This document shows positions 39,616 through 52,800 of a DNA stretch of 64,000 bases, in pieces; the stretch's first letter is position 1; every line of letters begins with the position of its first letter. The stretch comes from Karalla daura (Eukaryota > Chordata > Actinopteri > Chaetodontiformes > Leiognathidae). The stretch is from the NCBI GenBank assembly GCA_029224185.1, contig CM055199.1, positions 13,541,767 through 13,605,766 on the forward strand, read 5' to 3'. The translations under genes were made by a program, and so were the position numbers. The notes beneath the pieces are model-generated. The model worked only from the letters and a program-made list of their open reading frames with translations. It was not told where the DNA came from and did no database searches.

Positions 39616-41385
39616 TTACTAGTCTGATATTTACCTTCCTGGCACTGACTTTCTTGGGTCTTTGTAAAGTATCAAGCCTGTCAAGGCTCTAATACAGTGG
39701 AAAATGTAATTTTGATTACCTATAGGAAATGTGAGTAAAGCCTATAGCAAAGTTTAACACCGCAAAACTTACATTTGCTTGTACCGGAGAAACCCAGAGA
39801 TGGACAAGCTGTGACAGTGGCACCATTTCTCCCCGAGATTGCTCTACACCGCTGTTTGACAAATGATGTATACGTGTGCACCTTGTGAATACCAGAGATT
39901 CATGGGCTCTGAATCACTTTGCTCTGACATTTACCCCCATATGTAGCGGCTTGTCCTACAAGGAACACATTTGCTGGAAATGGGTTCTTACATGCTACCT
40001 GGCAATTCAAATGATGGACACGGCATCAGAGAACGGTCTGAGGAGAATGGAGAAAAGGTAATTCCACTTTCTGTATCATCTCTGCCTGAGGGAAAACTTT
40101 GTTGGAGGTTGTACCATGCAGACTTTGTACATCATGCCTACATAGTGTCTCTACTGGAAATCTAACTATGCAGTATAGAAAGTAAATGACAAATCAGTTT
40201 CATCTTATTTATGTTTTTTTTGTCACATTTAGTTCACCACTGCTGCTTTTTATAACGGAGAGCTCCTCAATCCACTGCAGCTCTCTATCTAGAACATTAG
40301 TTAACATGGCAACCAGTCTCAGCTGTATCTTTGGTGGATGTAAAGGGGAGAAAAAAAAAAGAAAATGTATGGGCTTGATGGGAATTTTGAGAAATGACTG
40401 CCTCTCCAACCAATTAGCTCGCACAGATACTGTGAGTGCCCCTACAGCCTCCAGGCTCATGAAATATCATGAAATTGAGCACGTCTTAAAATGCAAATCA
40501 TGTCCTCTGCATTTGAAAGGAGGAGAAATGTGTTTCCACAGCATGAAAGAGGAGACCCGACAGGAAACAGGCGGCAGACTGACGCTGGAACATCGCTGAA
40601 GGCTGAGATTGAAGACGTGCCGCTGCATTTGACAATGACCTCGAGAATTTCCCCCGCTCCGAGTGTCAAGACTTTTCCAGGGCAGGCTGTTTAGAATCAG
40701 TGTGCACGCAAAATGAAGGTTACACGCTCCGGCTGCAGGTTATAGACTATAGGTTATTGGCTTGAGGAGGTGATTTTTATATCTTGCATGGTACATGTAT
40801 TGTATTTTCTCTGAAGTCAAGGATCTAGTCCTATAAAATGATGACTGTAAAATCTTATTTCTTATGACATTGTGATACATATTCTTGACAAATAAAAGGC
40901 TCAATCCAACCTCTGAATAATTGTGTATTGTTATTATGTCATAATGCTCTTTTTGTGTTATGTTTAGTTGCGCTTCCTGGCTTTACCTTTCCCTCTGGTG
41001 TGAAGTGACATGTGTGTATTCCCATCACGTCTTGCAAAATCATGGTTCTTCCTGGTGTTTATATCAATTTAGCGACAAGAAGAAAGTTAATAGAGTGGAA
41101 GTGAATTTTGCCAGCGTCAGACTTTTCATGCCTAAACCACGTCCATCGGAGTGAGGAGAAGATTTCCCGCCCTCGGGGACACATGAAGTAATTATTATTA
41201 TTATTATCATGTGATAGGTTAAATCAGTCTCCCGGCCTGTCTGAGCCTTCAGGTATTTTCACACCAGCAGCTTCGGTCTCACTGGAGCCCTGTAACTGTG
41301 AGAGCAATTAAAAGTGAGGGTGCCAATCAGACCTGCAGTGTGTAACAGACTGTGTTTAATATGCTCATGAACTTCCTTTCACCGA
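39616..41385. other. Gene-free non-coding DNA
   Basis: No exon is supported. A short (ATT)n run lies at about 41191-41206. Confidence 0.4.
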
Positions 41386-41386
41386 G

Positions 41387-41417
<31 letters not shown>

Positions 41418-41425
41418 ACACACAC
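41386..41425. repeat. (CA)n microsatellite
   Basis: A CA run with one GA interruption. Confidence 0.9.
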
Positions 41426-41499
41426 CATTAACATGATGTGTGGCTGTAATATAAATGCTGCTGCTAGGGGAAAGCCTCAAAAGCAAGATAGCAACACAT

Positions 41500-41640
41500 G
41501 GGTTTTTCCACGTACTCTGGTCTCCTCCCACTGTCCAAAAACATGTATGTTTAGTCTGACTGGCTGCTCTAAATAGCCCCTAAGTGTGTTTGTGCCCTAG
41601 GATGGACCTGTATTCCCTGCCTCGGACCTGTGTGAGCCCC
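41500..41640 (+). repeat. Dispersed SINE, copy 8
   Basis: 'Cgtactctggtctcctccca', 'ctgtccaaaaacatgtatgt', 'tgactggctgctctaaat' and 'gccctaggatggacctg' match the family body and tail. Confidence 0.75.
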
Positions 41641-44600
41641 ACAGTAATGTTAAAGTACAAAGTAGGCGCGATAAAGGATTGATGTATGTCCTAATTGCTG
41701 CTAAATTTGGAATTACAAGCAGCAAATGTAAGAACTTTGTATGTCATCTTCTCTTTGGATCCCAGTAATGTCAATGGTTGTGAATCATTTAGTCACTGAG
41801 CTGTAACGAATCCATTAAATGTGATTCAGTGCAGTGAATAGTAAGCTTGTTGAATAGTATATTCATTATAGCTGCGTATTGTCACGACTGAAAGGTTTTG
41901 GTGTTTTTATTGTTTTATGGAACTTTTATCAAGAAAAAAAACACACAAGAGACACAGAGGGAGACATTACATGAATTCCACATATGTGTAACATTTCCAT
42001 TTCCGTGTTACATCTTTGACTGCAGTTTTTGAAATGACAATCTACCAGCAGGGTTTTCTTACAGCTAAGAAAAATCTTTCTGACATTTCTGGCGAAGAGA
42101 TAAGTACCCAAATTTAAGTTCAATGACAGTGACTGACGTCTTTCACCTTGAGAAGCTGAGCCTCTCTCTGAAGGACGGAGTCACAGTTCAGCAAGATCTG
42201 TCTGGCCCTCAGGAGACAACCTCAGAGGACACTCCTCCAAGCAGACAGATCCCTCTCTCTTCTCACCCTCGCCATCGTGGTGACATTATATATTTTGCTT
42301 CTTCTTTCATGGACTGTGCACTGAGGAGAAGTGAGGGAGTGGGTGGTGTCTGCCATTAATGAATATCGCCTGTTGGTTACAGGATTGTTACAGGTGTACT
42401 GAGGTGGCCTGTTGTGCTGTCGCACCACCCATAGAGGCCAGTAAAGCTACTTCAAGGGAAAATACATTTGAGCCACACAACAAATGGTAAAACATTATAT
42501 AATGGCATATCATTGAAACTTGCAAGAGTTATGATAATTTCCTCAATTTTTCAGCATTTGTCGTGGCAATACAGGTGCATTAAAAAGTCATAATTCAAAG
42601 TCAGAAAAGTTAGAAAGAAACTGTTTTGACATGACGATGGCTGGCGTTTGAGCTTCTGGACCCACATTTAAGACATTCGCCCAAAATTGTATCTCTCTGC
42701 CGAAAGAGAGTGAACTGAAGTGAAGTGAGGATCACCGCGTTTGTTGAAATCCACCTTGAACCAGTCCGGGAGCTTTATTTTCTAGCTTTTTCCCAGGTGT
42801 TCTGTGAGATTCCCTGATTATTTCGTGGTGTATTTATTCTTTGGTTTGCAATTTTCTGTCTTGTCTTTGTGAGACAAATCAATGATTTAGTCGTTTTTTC
42901 TATGTCAGCATACACAGCGTTTTATTAAAGCTGCTGCCAGCAAACTCTCTTTATTTGGATAGAAAATACATTTTTTCAAGGCAGCTCTGGATCCGGGGTC
43001 CTGGCTTTTATGTTTTATTGCACAGGATCTCAAAACATGAATGTTTTTGTACCTCTTCCTTGCTTTCTTTCTCTTTAAGAAATCAGTTTCATTAAGCCTC
43101 TTCATAAAATCAAATTGCTGATGCCACCGCAAATAATCTTAATCACACAAACAAAGCCACGTGTTTTCGTCCATGTGAGCGGCTTGGTTCAGACCCAGGC
43201 CAGCAGTCGTTTTTTTTTTCCTTTTTGTGGTTCAGAGCATCTACAAACACAGCCAGGGCTGCAGATATGCCGCCAAACGGATGTTAGTGTACCTCATTAA
43301 CTTGGTGACCTGTCATCTTGCACCACACAAACCCACACGGGATAATCAAAACTCAGCTTGACTGGCAACAGCTCATAATTCTCTTATCTGTGCTGGAAGG
43401 ATTTACTCATCCCTTCTGATGTTCTGACCAGCAAAGAGCTAAAGGAGAAATACCAGGACAGGAGCATTTAGTCTCAACCGCATATGGCCAGCATCTGTCA
43501 TAAATAACGTAGAGGGAGGGTAAGGAACTGAATACGGCTGCAACTATTATCAATTTATAGGGATTAAATCCTGTTACTGGCAGCTATTTTGAGAGGGAAG
43601 TGGCTTCGACTGCGGCTGAGATGCGATGGGACGTGTGAGGCAGTGAGTACACTGAGGTTGTGTCTTCAAGGACCGAGGACTTTCTAGACTTCAGGACCCC
43701 GAGGTTCATGTGAAGTTCCTTGAGTTGTAATCTAATCATGGTATATATGGTTTTCATGGTATATTACATCAACTCAACTATAAGAAAAGAAATACCAGTC
43801 AGTGTTTCTTTAGCTGAATTATATTTCTGGCAAAGAGGAAAAATCCTTTTTTGTGTTCTGCCAAATGTTCAGTGGACAAAGTGTGGAAAATTTGCAGCAT
43901 GGTTTTTCTGAATAATTGTGATTCTTGGCATCCTGGATCCACCACCTGGAGAAAAACCTGCGGCAAAACTGGTCATTGAGACATCCTGGATTTTAAGGGG
44001 ATCTTCTTATCTGTTAATCCAAAAAGGGGAGAAAAAAATGGAGCAAACCAACATTGCACACACAGCTATATACTGTAAAGCTGTAGAAAGAAATGAAGGA
44101 AAGGAATCTCAATCTACATCAACCTGTCGCTTTTTTCCTCAAGATTTCACCAAATATAAGATCAAACTGATTGAAAAGCCCCGAAAAGGCATTTTCAATG
44201 ACAAAGTCATCTGTGGGTCTGATCTCCCGGTGATCCTTTGCCTGATAAATCATTGATTTATGGTTTATGGTGCAATTTCTTCTCCTAAAACCAAGAGCCT
44301 TAAGGGATAAATTGGCCATCGCGATGATTTAAGAAACAAACCCGCTGTTCATGGGGGGAACCAACATTTTCAGACGCTTTATTAAGGTGAATTTAATGAG
44401 CCGTCCTGGTTGTACGTGCGATGGGAGCAGAGCAGAGCGCCCTTGTGTTTCACAGATTGCATCAGCCTCACGCTGGTCTTGAAGGCCCAGAGGTCCAGCA
44501 ACGAAATGCTAATCGCTGTCATGGAGACTGACTGAAGTGAAGTGGATTTTTTTTTATCCTTCTGCTTATTTATTTATTTACTTATTTACTTATTAAAATC

Positions 44601-44680
44601 TTCCTGAATTCCCTCAGCAAGTTAGGGAACGATAATGGGAGGACAAAGTTTTTTCGTCTGACGGCAGTGTGGGTGTGACA
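41641..44680. other. Gene-free non-coding DNA
   Basis: No exon, RNA gene or repeat is supported apart from (TTTA)n-like sequence near 44567-44595. Confidence 0.4.
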
Positions 44681-44686
44681 ACGCGC

Positions 44687-44968
44687 CACACACACACACA
44701 CACACACACACACATTCTTGTATTTGCCCTTTAGGAGGCCCGCTAGTTTTTTGCCTACTTATGGGGTCCACCCTTTCCTGTGGTTCTACACTGCTGTAAA
44801 AAATCAGGCAAGATAAAAAAAAAATCCCATTCACAAAAATCACTTTAATTTAACAATATCTTAAACTTTTTTTTCCATGCTAGTTTTTTAGTCACTTTGC
44901 AGGTCCCAGTTTCCAACATACAGTAGTTGTGGGGTCAAGTGTCACACACACACACACACACACGCACA
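44687..44968. repeat. Two (CA)n microsatellites with fish-type flanks
   Basis: CA runs at about 44687-44714 and 44943-44968 are each followed by sequence about 'ttcttgtatttgccctttag' or 'atttctaattttgatatctt'. Such flanks recur next to CA runs in fish. Confidence 0.7.
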
Positions 44969-45399
44969 CATTTCTAATTTTGATATCTTTGCAGGGTGTT
45001 GGGTTACGATATGGGGCCCATTAATGGTCTCTATTGCACATAGACACTGACAGAGATCTACATTTCAAAATTTCTTCCTCCATTTCACTACTCATTTCCT
45101 CCAAATTAACATGCCACTTAAGAGCTTCACAGCTCAATCTGCAGGTCCTGGATGACGGTCGACTGATGACTCTCCAAACAGGGGTGATGCGCCAAACATG
45201 ACTGAAGACTGTGAGAATGTTGTGAGGCTAACAAAATAAAATGCTTTCAACAAGTTATCCTGAAGGAGTATATTTATGCAAAGACTTCAATGATCAAACT
45301 GCATTTTACATTCTGTTAATTTGTCCACATACAAAAACTGACATACAAAAAAAGAATGGCAATTTTAGCCATGGCACAGAACATAAGAAATTAGAAATA

Positions 45400-45530
45400 A
45401 AAAAATATAAAGATAATACACAATAAAAATAAAATAAAATATAGATTATGTTATATATTATAAAAATAAAATATACAATAATATTTTCGTTAATAGTAAA
45501 ATAAATTAAATAAAATCTATAATAAAACAG
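45400..45530. repeat. A/T low-complexity block
   Basis: Sequence of almost only A and T with repeated AATAAA, just downstream (on the minus strand) of the SET/recombinase gene. It may influence transcript ending, but I see no clear minus-strand AATAAA. Confidence 0.6.
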
Positions 45531-45620
45531 TCAGAATGTATGTGGTAATTCAACTCAGAAAAGGAAAGGCTGAAAGGCAAACTGGAAACAGCAACTATTC
45601 AGGGGTGTGAATACATGTTT

Positions 45621-46863
45621 TCATTCTAATTTTCTTCTCATGGCAGTTATTCTGTTTTTTATGAAGTATTTTACTGCTTTCCAATCTCTTTTTTGCAACG
45701 CTTGGGGTTCTGCAGCAATGCAGCGCTCACAGTCCTCTTTACCTGGAACATCTTGCCTCACCATGAACCTCTTCAGATGTTTTTCTACAGCAGCAACTTC
45801 CTCTGACGTCCAACGATTTACAGCTGTTTTCTTACCTGAGTAGGCAGATTACATTTAGACAGTTGATCAAACAGTGATCCATTCACTCTGAAAAGAAAAC
45901 GCTTATATGCCACTAAATGTGCAAAACTCTCAAATATTAAACAACTTTCCTGTGTGTATAGCAGGTTATTTCAATACAACAAAAAGTCCGTCTAGTCAGA
46001 AACTTTCTTGTTGATAGAGACTAACCACTTGGCTCGTAAGCTTTAAAGACTTAAAGTCAAGTTTGAACTCTCCCTAAGGGGAGATTTGAAGTCAAGAACA
46101 CGTACATATTCTAAGAGAAAATCAAATGGTCCAAGACACTGCTTCATATATTCAATATTACTGATCATGTTTCAAAATAGTGCTGCACAAACTCAAACTC
46201 ATTGTGCACTTTTAGACCATTAGGTAAATTACCTTAAAACTACTTGAGTGGAACTGGTCCAAAAGAGTGCAAGACCCAAAGCTTACCTCTTTTTGCAGAA
46301 ACACTCTGGTTTTGGACTTGTGATGTGGTGGTACATTCACCTACGGATGAACTACTGACCTCATCTCCTGTCATACTGACATCTAGACACAGAAAATTTG
46401 GATTAAAAATAGACAACTATCAAGAAATTGTCAGTATAGCAATTACTTTATTTTATGAAATAATTTAGTATCTCTTAAGTGGTAAAGATCATTCTTCTTT
46501 AATCCTCCAAACTCACCTTTTGCAGACAGTACCGGGTTTTGGACTTGTGATTTGGTACATTCTTGCAGAGAGGACATGCTGGCCTCATCATCTGACCCCT
46601 CCTCTTCTTGCATACTGGCATCTAAACACAGACAACAATTATTCAACCGTAACACTAAGTATTAGTATTCAGTAAAGCTAGCATGATAAGGATATTAATC
46701 AAATGCCACTGTGACAGCATTGATCTGTGCTACATGCTCCAGTTTAACCACCAGCAGCAATGCGTGCTAGTGCTGGCTGTCACAGAAAAGTATATATAAC
46801 CAATTTAAAACAATCACATACCTTTAATGTCCTCTTCTGAAGGCCCCTCCATGCCAATTGTCT
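45621..46863 (-). CDS. 3' exons of the fusion gene, SANT-like C-terminus
   Basis: Four phase-1 exons lie here: 46863-46822 (ETIGMEGPSEEDIK), 46621-46517, 46382-46287 and 45835-45621. The second and third are duplicates, each acidic at the start and ending in SQVQN..(V/L)SAK. The last encodes a 70-residue tail with NRWTSEEVAAVEKHLKRF and RDWKAVKYFIKNRITAMRRK. This resembles a SANT/Myb-like helix set that I remember at the end of related uncharacterised fish proteins. TGA is at 45623-45621. Confidence 0.75.
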
Positions 46864-49800
46864 CTAAAATAATGCATATAACATGAGTTGGAACACTGAA
46901 ATTGTGGGCAATCTGTCAGTCATGAACATATAAAAATCTTCTAAAATAGCATACAAAAACATTGAAGATTGATCCTGTTTGAACTGTTACTGAGTAGACA
47001 CTGATACTAGATACAAGTAAACTCATTCTTATGTGTATTACAAGTCTTTAAGATTTTAAAGGTAAATACAAGCTTACTGAATACATTAAAATATGAAAGT
47101 TAGTACCATTAACATCAACTTGAACTTCGTCCAGACTCTTTCCTTTGTATTCTCCTAGGCGTCCCTGTTCCATTGCTAAGAGCACTTTGCTGATTTTGGC
47201 CAACTGGAGAGTTCCCTCCGGAAGGCGGTAGTGCTTCCGATGGACGGCAATATTGTGCCCAAGAAAGTCTGCCAACTGATCAAGTTCTGTGGTTTTCAGA
47301 TTCAATACAGTAGAGAGAGTGGCGATATGTTTTCTCAGTTTGGTTGATGTTATTGCTTCAGGATTTGAGATGTGATCACATTCTTTTACAAACTGCCTTA
47401 AGCAGTCAGAAGCCCTGATGTAATGGACAGAGTGTGGTAATGCAAACAGATATCCGTTTTCAGACAGCACCCCACATTCTTCTCTCTTCTCCGTTAGAGC
47501 CTCAAGTGACTCTCTCATGAGCGGGGTTAAAAGAACTGGCACCTTTCTTCCTCTCTTTCCTACTATAGTAACCCTAACAAAATGTTGGCACAGCTTCTGT
47601 TCAAGTGGTGTCAGGGCTAAGCTTACATCTCCTTGTGTGTCTGATGTGTCCTTCGATAGGTATGCAGACAGGAGCATCCGAGATACTTCCCCTGCTCTCC
47701 TCCGGTTAAACAGCACAACCTGTGTCAGGGTCACCTTTGCAAGCTCCTTCCATTTTGAGGGTGACGGGTGTTCCTGTAGATCATTCAAGTGTTGCTGCTG
47801 TTTCTCCGCTAGATGACAATGAAGCTTTTGGATATCTTGTGTGAAAGGCAATAGTTGCGGAGCATTCCATTTGCTCTGGTCAAGTTGAGTTAAAGCTTGA
47901 CTTGCGATGTCAAATTTCCAACTTTCTTTGTAAAGCTGCACAAACTCCTCAGCGTCTTGAGTAGCTTGTTTATCTTTGTTTTTCAGGCCTTCAGACTTGA
48001 TAAACATGGCCAAAGAATGCAAGCTGTGTCCAACCTTGCGAGCAAGTGATGGACATTGGTATTTGCCAGTTTGCTCGTTGAATCCTGACAAGCTCCTTGC
48101 AGCAGTAACAACCTGAGAATACCGTTCAGGCTTTATCAGGTCTTGGATGGTAGTGACATGCCTAACTTTTCTTGCCTCCAATAACAGCCTGCCAAGCTCT
48201 CTCAGTTTTTGCCTTATGTACTGGTGTTGACTGACTATCATCTCATTCTTCCTGAAAAGTCTGTACCCATACTCAAGAATGCAGCGGTCGTTTTTAATAG
48301 CAACTGCAATCATGTCTTGATTCATGACGCTTAGGAACTGCCAATATGCATCATTAAATCCTGGTGGAGCAGGCTCAGCGAAAGCACACAGAGCTTGAAC
48401 TCGGCTCTTTCCTGGTTTTGTGCTCTCAGGTTTAAAGCTGCACACCTGAAAATGCCGCCACATCGCTCTTCTTCTGAACAACCCATAGCAGTGAATACAG
48501 TGTGCAAATTTCTGTCCTGCTGATTTTTTTGGTGGTTGCCTCCATGGGATGAGTTTTCCTTTTTTGGTCTCCAAAACATCACAGTTGTGCTCAAAGTTCC
48601 CTTTGTTTCGTATATAGTCCAACTGCAGTCTCCTTTCTTTTGAATTCTTTGGCAAACTCAGTGCTTTTGCAACCTCTGTTTCATGCTCATGTCTGCGCAA
48701 CAAGTGTCTGGACATTTTCTGGACAAACCTTCTGCAATAAAAACAGAAATGCTTCTTGCTGTATTTTCTAGACCCATCCTCTCCCTTTAAAACTGGACTG
48801 ACAAAGACTGATTGCTCTTCTTCCAAGGGCATTGAAACACCGACTTCCTTTTTACAATATGTAGCAACATTTCCCCCCCCCCATCAAATCTGCCTTGACT
48901 GGAGGACTCACTTCCACTCTCCCTGGGCTTGATTTTGTCCTGACTGGATGACTTGATTCTGCTGTGCTTGGAGGACTCACTTCCACTCTCCCTGGGCTTG
49001 ATTTTGTCCTGACTGGATGACTTGATTCTGCTCTTACTAGGTGCACCTTTTTTCTTTTCATCTTCCAGAGCTATTTCAGAGCTGCTATCACTTTCTGTGC
49101 TTTCATCCTTGGGACATGGAATGTACTCATCTTCGCTATCTATATACGAGTCATCCGATTCCTCATGATTCATCTGAATCTTTCAAAAAACAAAAAAACA
49201 AAATCAGCAAACTAATTTAGTTTGTTTATATATTTATATATATTTTGTTTTATATTTCAAGTATACTTCAACTGTATTGGAATATTGAGTAAAAAAGGAA
49301 CACAATCGTTTACAAAACTAATAGCCTGGTACTGGCAATTGACATGTTTAGTTATGAAAACAAGAATAAAAAAAGGCTTACAGGAGGGCAGGACCTTCTT
49401 CTCAGCCTCTGTGGACCCCATTTAGGCTTCAAAATGAAAGTCCCCTGCTTGCCTTCATCACTTGAATCGTACAGACAGCTGGTAAAATCTTGTACTCTCT
49501 CCATCTGCAAAAAGGGAGACATAGGGATAGAATTTTCCAGTTTTGTTGATGGTAGAAAAACAAATAGCAGGGGAAAACTTTTGGGGGGAAGTGGCAGTCG
49601 ACTTCATACTCCTGTTTAAATACGTTTTAGGAGCTCACCAGAATACTTTTTGAGCGTCTCAGTGATGGTACAAGTTCATCTGATTGCTCATTGGAATGGT
49701 TGCTTGAAGAAGACTTATCACAGGTTTCTTCCACAACAGTTTCATCTGAATCGTACAAATGATCAGAATCATCCAGTCGACAATCCATCTGCAAAAGTTA

Positions 49801-52800
49801 CGTTGATTCATACATTAATACACTTTTAAAACCAGTAACAGGCATTTTTATAAAACTGCTTGACTTCATATTTTAATGGAACTAAAAGCATTGGATTCAT
49901 ACAAGAATGTTTTCTGGACTCTTTAGTACCTGGTGTGGAGTGGAAGTTTTGTTCTCAACACAAGCCTCATCTGTGTCATTGCTATCTGAATAATCCACGA
50001 GAGAGAAACCTCGGACAGCAAACACCTAAACATAAATAAACAGCAAAACTCTTAACTTGAAAGGTTTATGTAAGTTCTGTATATAACAACAATCAAGACA
50101 TGACCAGACTAAAAAGTTGTATCCGGAGAGCAAACTGAACATTGGCCTGTTTTAGTAGAGGAATAGCATCACAGATGATGTAGTGACTGTCCACATTGCT
50201 CTTTTACCTGTGTGTTAGTCACATCTGGCTTTGGCGCCACATCTTTCATCCTAGGAGCAGGTTTGGCCTCCATCTCTACTGCTGCAGCAGGAGCCTGAGG
50301 ACAAGTCACCTGAAATGTAGAGACCAAACAAGAAGACATTTAGGATTAAAACTACTAACTGAGCACACAGCATGGCCTTTCTGGGCTAGTAGCAACTCTC
50401 AGAACCCCATTACAGGGGTTGACACTGGGTAACAATCTAAATATCTCTTTAAATCTTGTCACAGCTGAAAAAGTACACAATTATAAATGTTCAAATTGGA
50501 GTAGAAGTTATGCCAGGTGCTATAAAGTGCCATTAAAAACTGTTTCAGTGAGAACCATACGGGAGGGCCCCACATGGGTGAGACTAGAAACCTGTGTGTA
50601 ACATTACCCTCCCCCATCAGAGGAAGATTCAGAAAAATGGCCCCATGGTGACATGACTGGATATGTGTGTGTGTGTGACATTGACTGGCTTTGTATCATG
50701 CCACCCAAAAAGTAACTCTGACTGTACTTAAGTAAACTGAACATTGGCCTGTTTTAGTAGAGGAATAGCATCACAGATGATGTAGTGACTGTCCACATTG
50801 CTCTTTTACCTGTGTGTTAGTCACATCTGGCTTTGGCGCCACATCTTTCATCCTAGGAGCAGGTTTGGCCTCCATCTCTACTGCTGCAGCAGGAGCCTGA
50901 GGACAAGTCACCTGAAATGTAGAGACCAAACAAGAAGACATTTAGGATTAAAACTACTAACTGAGCACACAGCATGGCCTTTCTGGGCTAGTAGCAACTC
51001 TCAGAACCCCATTACAGGGGTTGACACTGGGTAACAATCTAAATATCTCTTTAAATCTTGTCACAGCTGAAAAAGTACACAATTATAAATGTTCAAATTG
51101 GAGTAGAAGTTATGCCAGGTGTTATAAAGTGCCATTAAAAACTGTTTCAGTGAGAACCATACGGGAGGGCCCCACATGGGTGAGACTAGAAACCTGTGTG
51201 TAACATTACCCTCCCCCATCAGAGGAAGATTCAGAAAAATGGCCCCATGGTGACATGACTGGATATGTGTGTGTGTGTGTGACATTGACTGGCTTTGTAT
51301 CATGCCACCCAAAAAGTAATTCTGACTGTACTTAAGTAAACTGAACATTGGCCTGTTTTAGTAGAGGAACAGCATCACAGATGATGTAGTGACTGTCCAC
51401 ATTGCTCTTTTACCTGTGTGTTAGTCACATCTGGCTTTGGCGCCACATCTTTCATCCTAGGAGCAGGTTTGGCCTCCATCTCTACTGCTGCAGCAGGAGC
51501 CTGAGGACAAGTCACCTGAAATGTAGAGACCAAACAAGAAGACATTTAGAATTAAAACTACTAACTGAGCACACAGCATGGCCTTTCTGGGCTAGTAGCA
51601 ACTCTCAGAACCCCATTACAGGGGTTGACACTGGGTAACAATCTAAATATCTCTTTAAATCTTGTCACAGCTGAAAAAGTACACAATTATAAATGTTCAA
51701 ATTGGAGTAGAAGTTATGCCAGGTGTTATAAAGTGCCATTAAAAACTGTTTCAGTGAGAACCATACGGGAGGGCCCCACATGGGTGAGACTAGAAACCTG
51801 TGTGTAACATTACCCTCCCCCATCAGAGGAAGATTCAGAAAAATGGCCCCATGGTGACATGACTGGATATGTGTGTGTGACATTGACTGGCTTTGTATCA
51901 TGCCACCCAAAAAGTAACTCTGACTGTACTTAAGTAAACTGAACATTGGCCTGTTTTAGTAGAGGAATAGCATCACAGATGATGTAGTGACTGTCCACAT
52001 TGCTCTTTTACCTGTGTGTTAGTCACATCTGGCTTTGGCGCCACATCTTTCATCCTAGGAGCAGGTTTGGCCTCCATCTCTACTGCTGCAGCAGGAGCCT
52101 GAGGACAAGTCACCTGAAATGTAGAGACCAAACAAGAAGACATTTAGGATTAAAACTACTAACTGAGCACACAGCATGGCCTTTCTGGGCTAGTAGCAAC
52201 TCTCAGAACCCCATTACAGGGGTTGACACTGGGTAACAATCTAAATATCTCTTTAAATCTTGTCACAGCTGAAAAAGTACACAATTATAAATGTTCAAAT
52301 TGGAGTAGAAGTTATGCCAGGTGTTATAAAGTGCCATTAAAAACTGTTTCAGTGAGAACCATACGGGAGGGCCCCACATGGGTGAGACTAGAAACCTGTG
52401 TGTAACATTACCCTCCCCCATCAGAGGAAGATTCAGAAAAATGGCCCCATGGTGACATGACTGGATATGTGTGTGTGACATTGACTGGCTTTGTATCATG
52501 CCACCCAAAAAGTAACTCTGACTGTACTTAAGTAAACTGAACATTGGCCTGTTTTAGTAGAGGAATAGCATCACAGATGATGTAGTGACTGTCCACATTG
52601 CTCTTTTACCTGTGTGTTAGTCACATCTGGCTTTGGCGCCACATCTTTCATCCTAGGAGCAGGTTTGGCCTCCATCTCTACTGCTGCAGCAGGAGCCTGA
52701 GGACAAGTCACCTGAAATGTAGAGACCAAACAAGAAGACATTTAGGATTAAAACTACTAACTGAGCACACAGCATGGCCTTTCTGGGCTAGTAGCAACTC

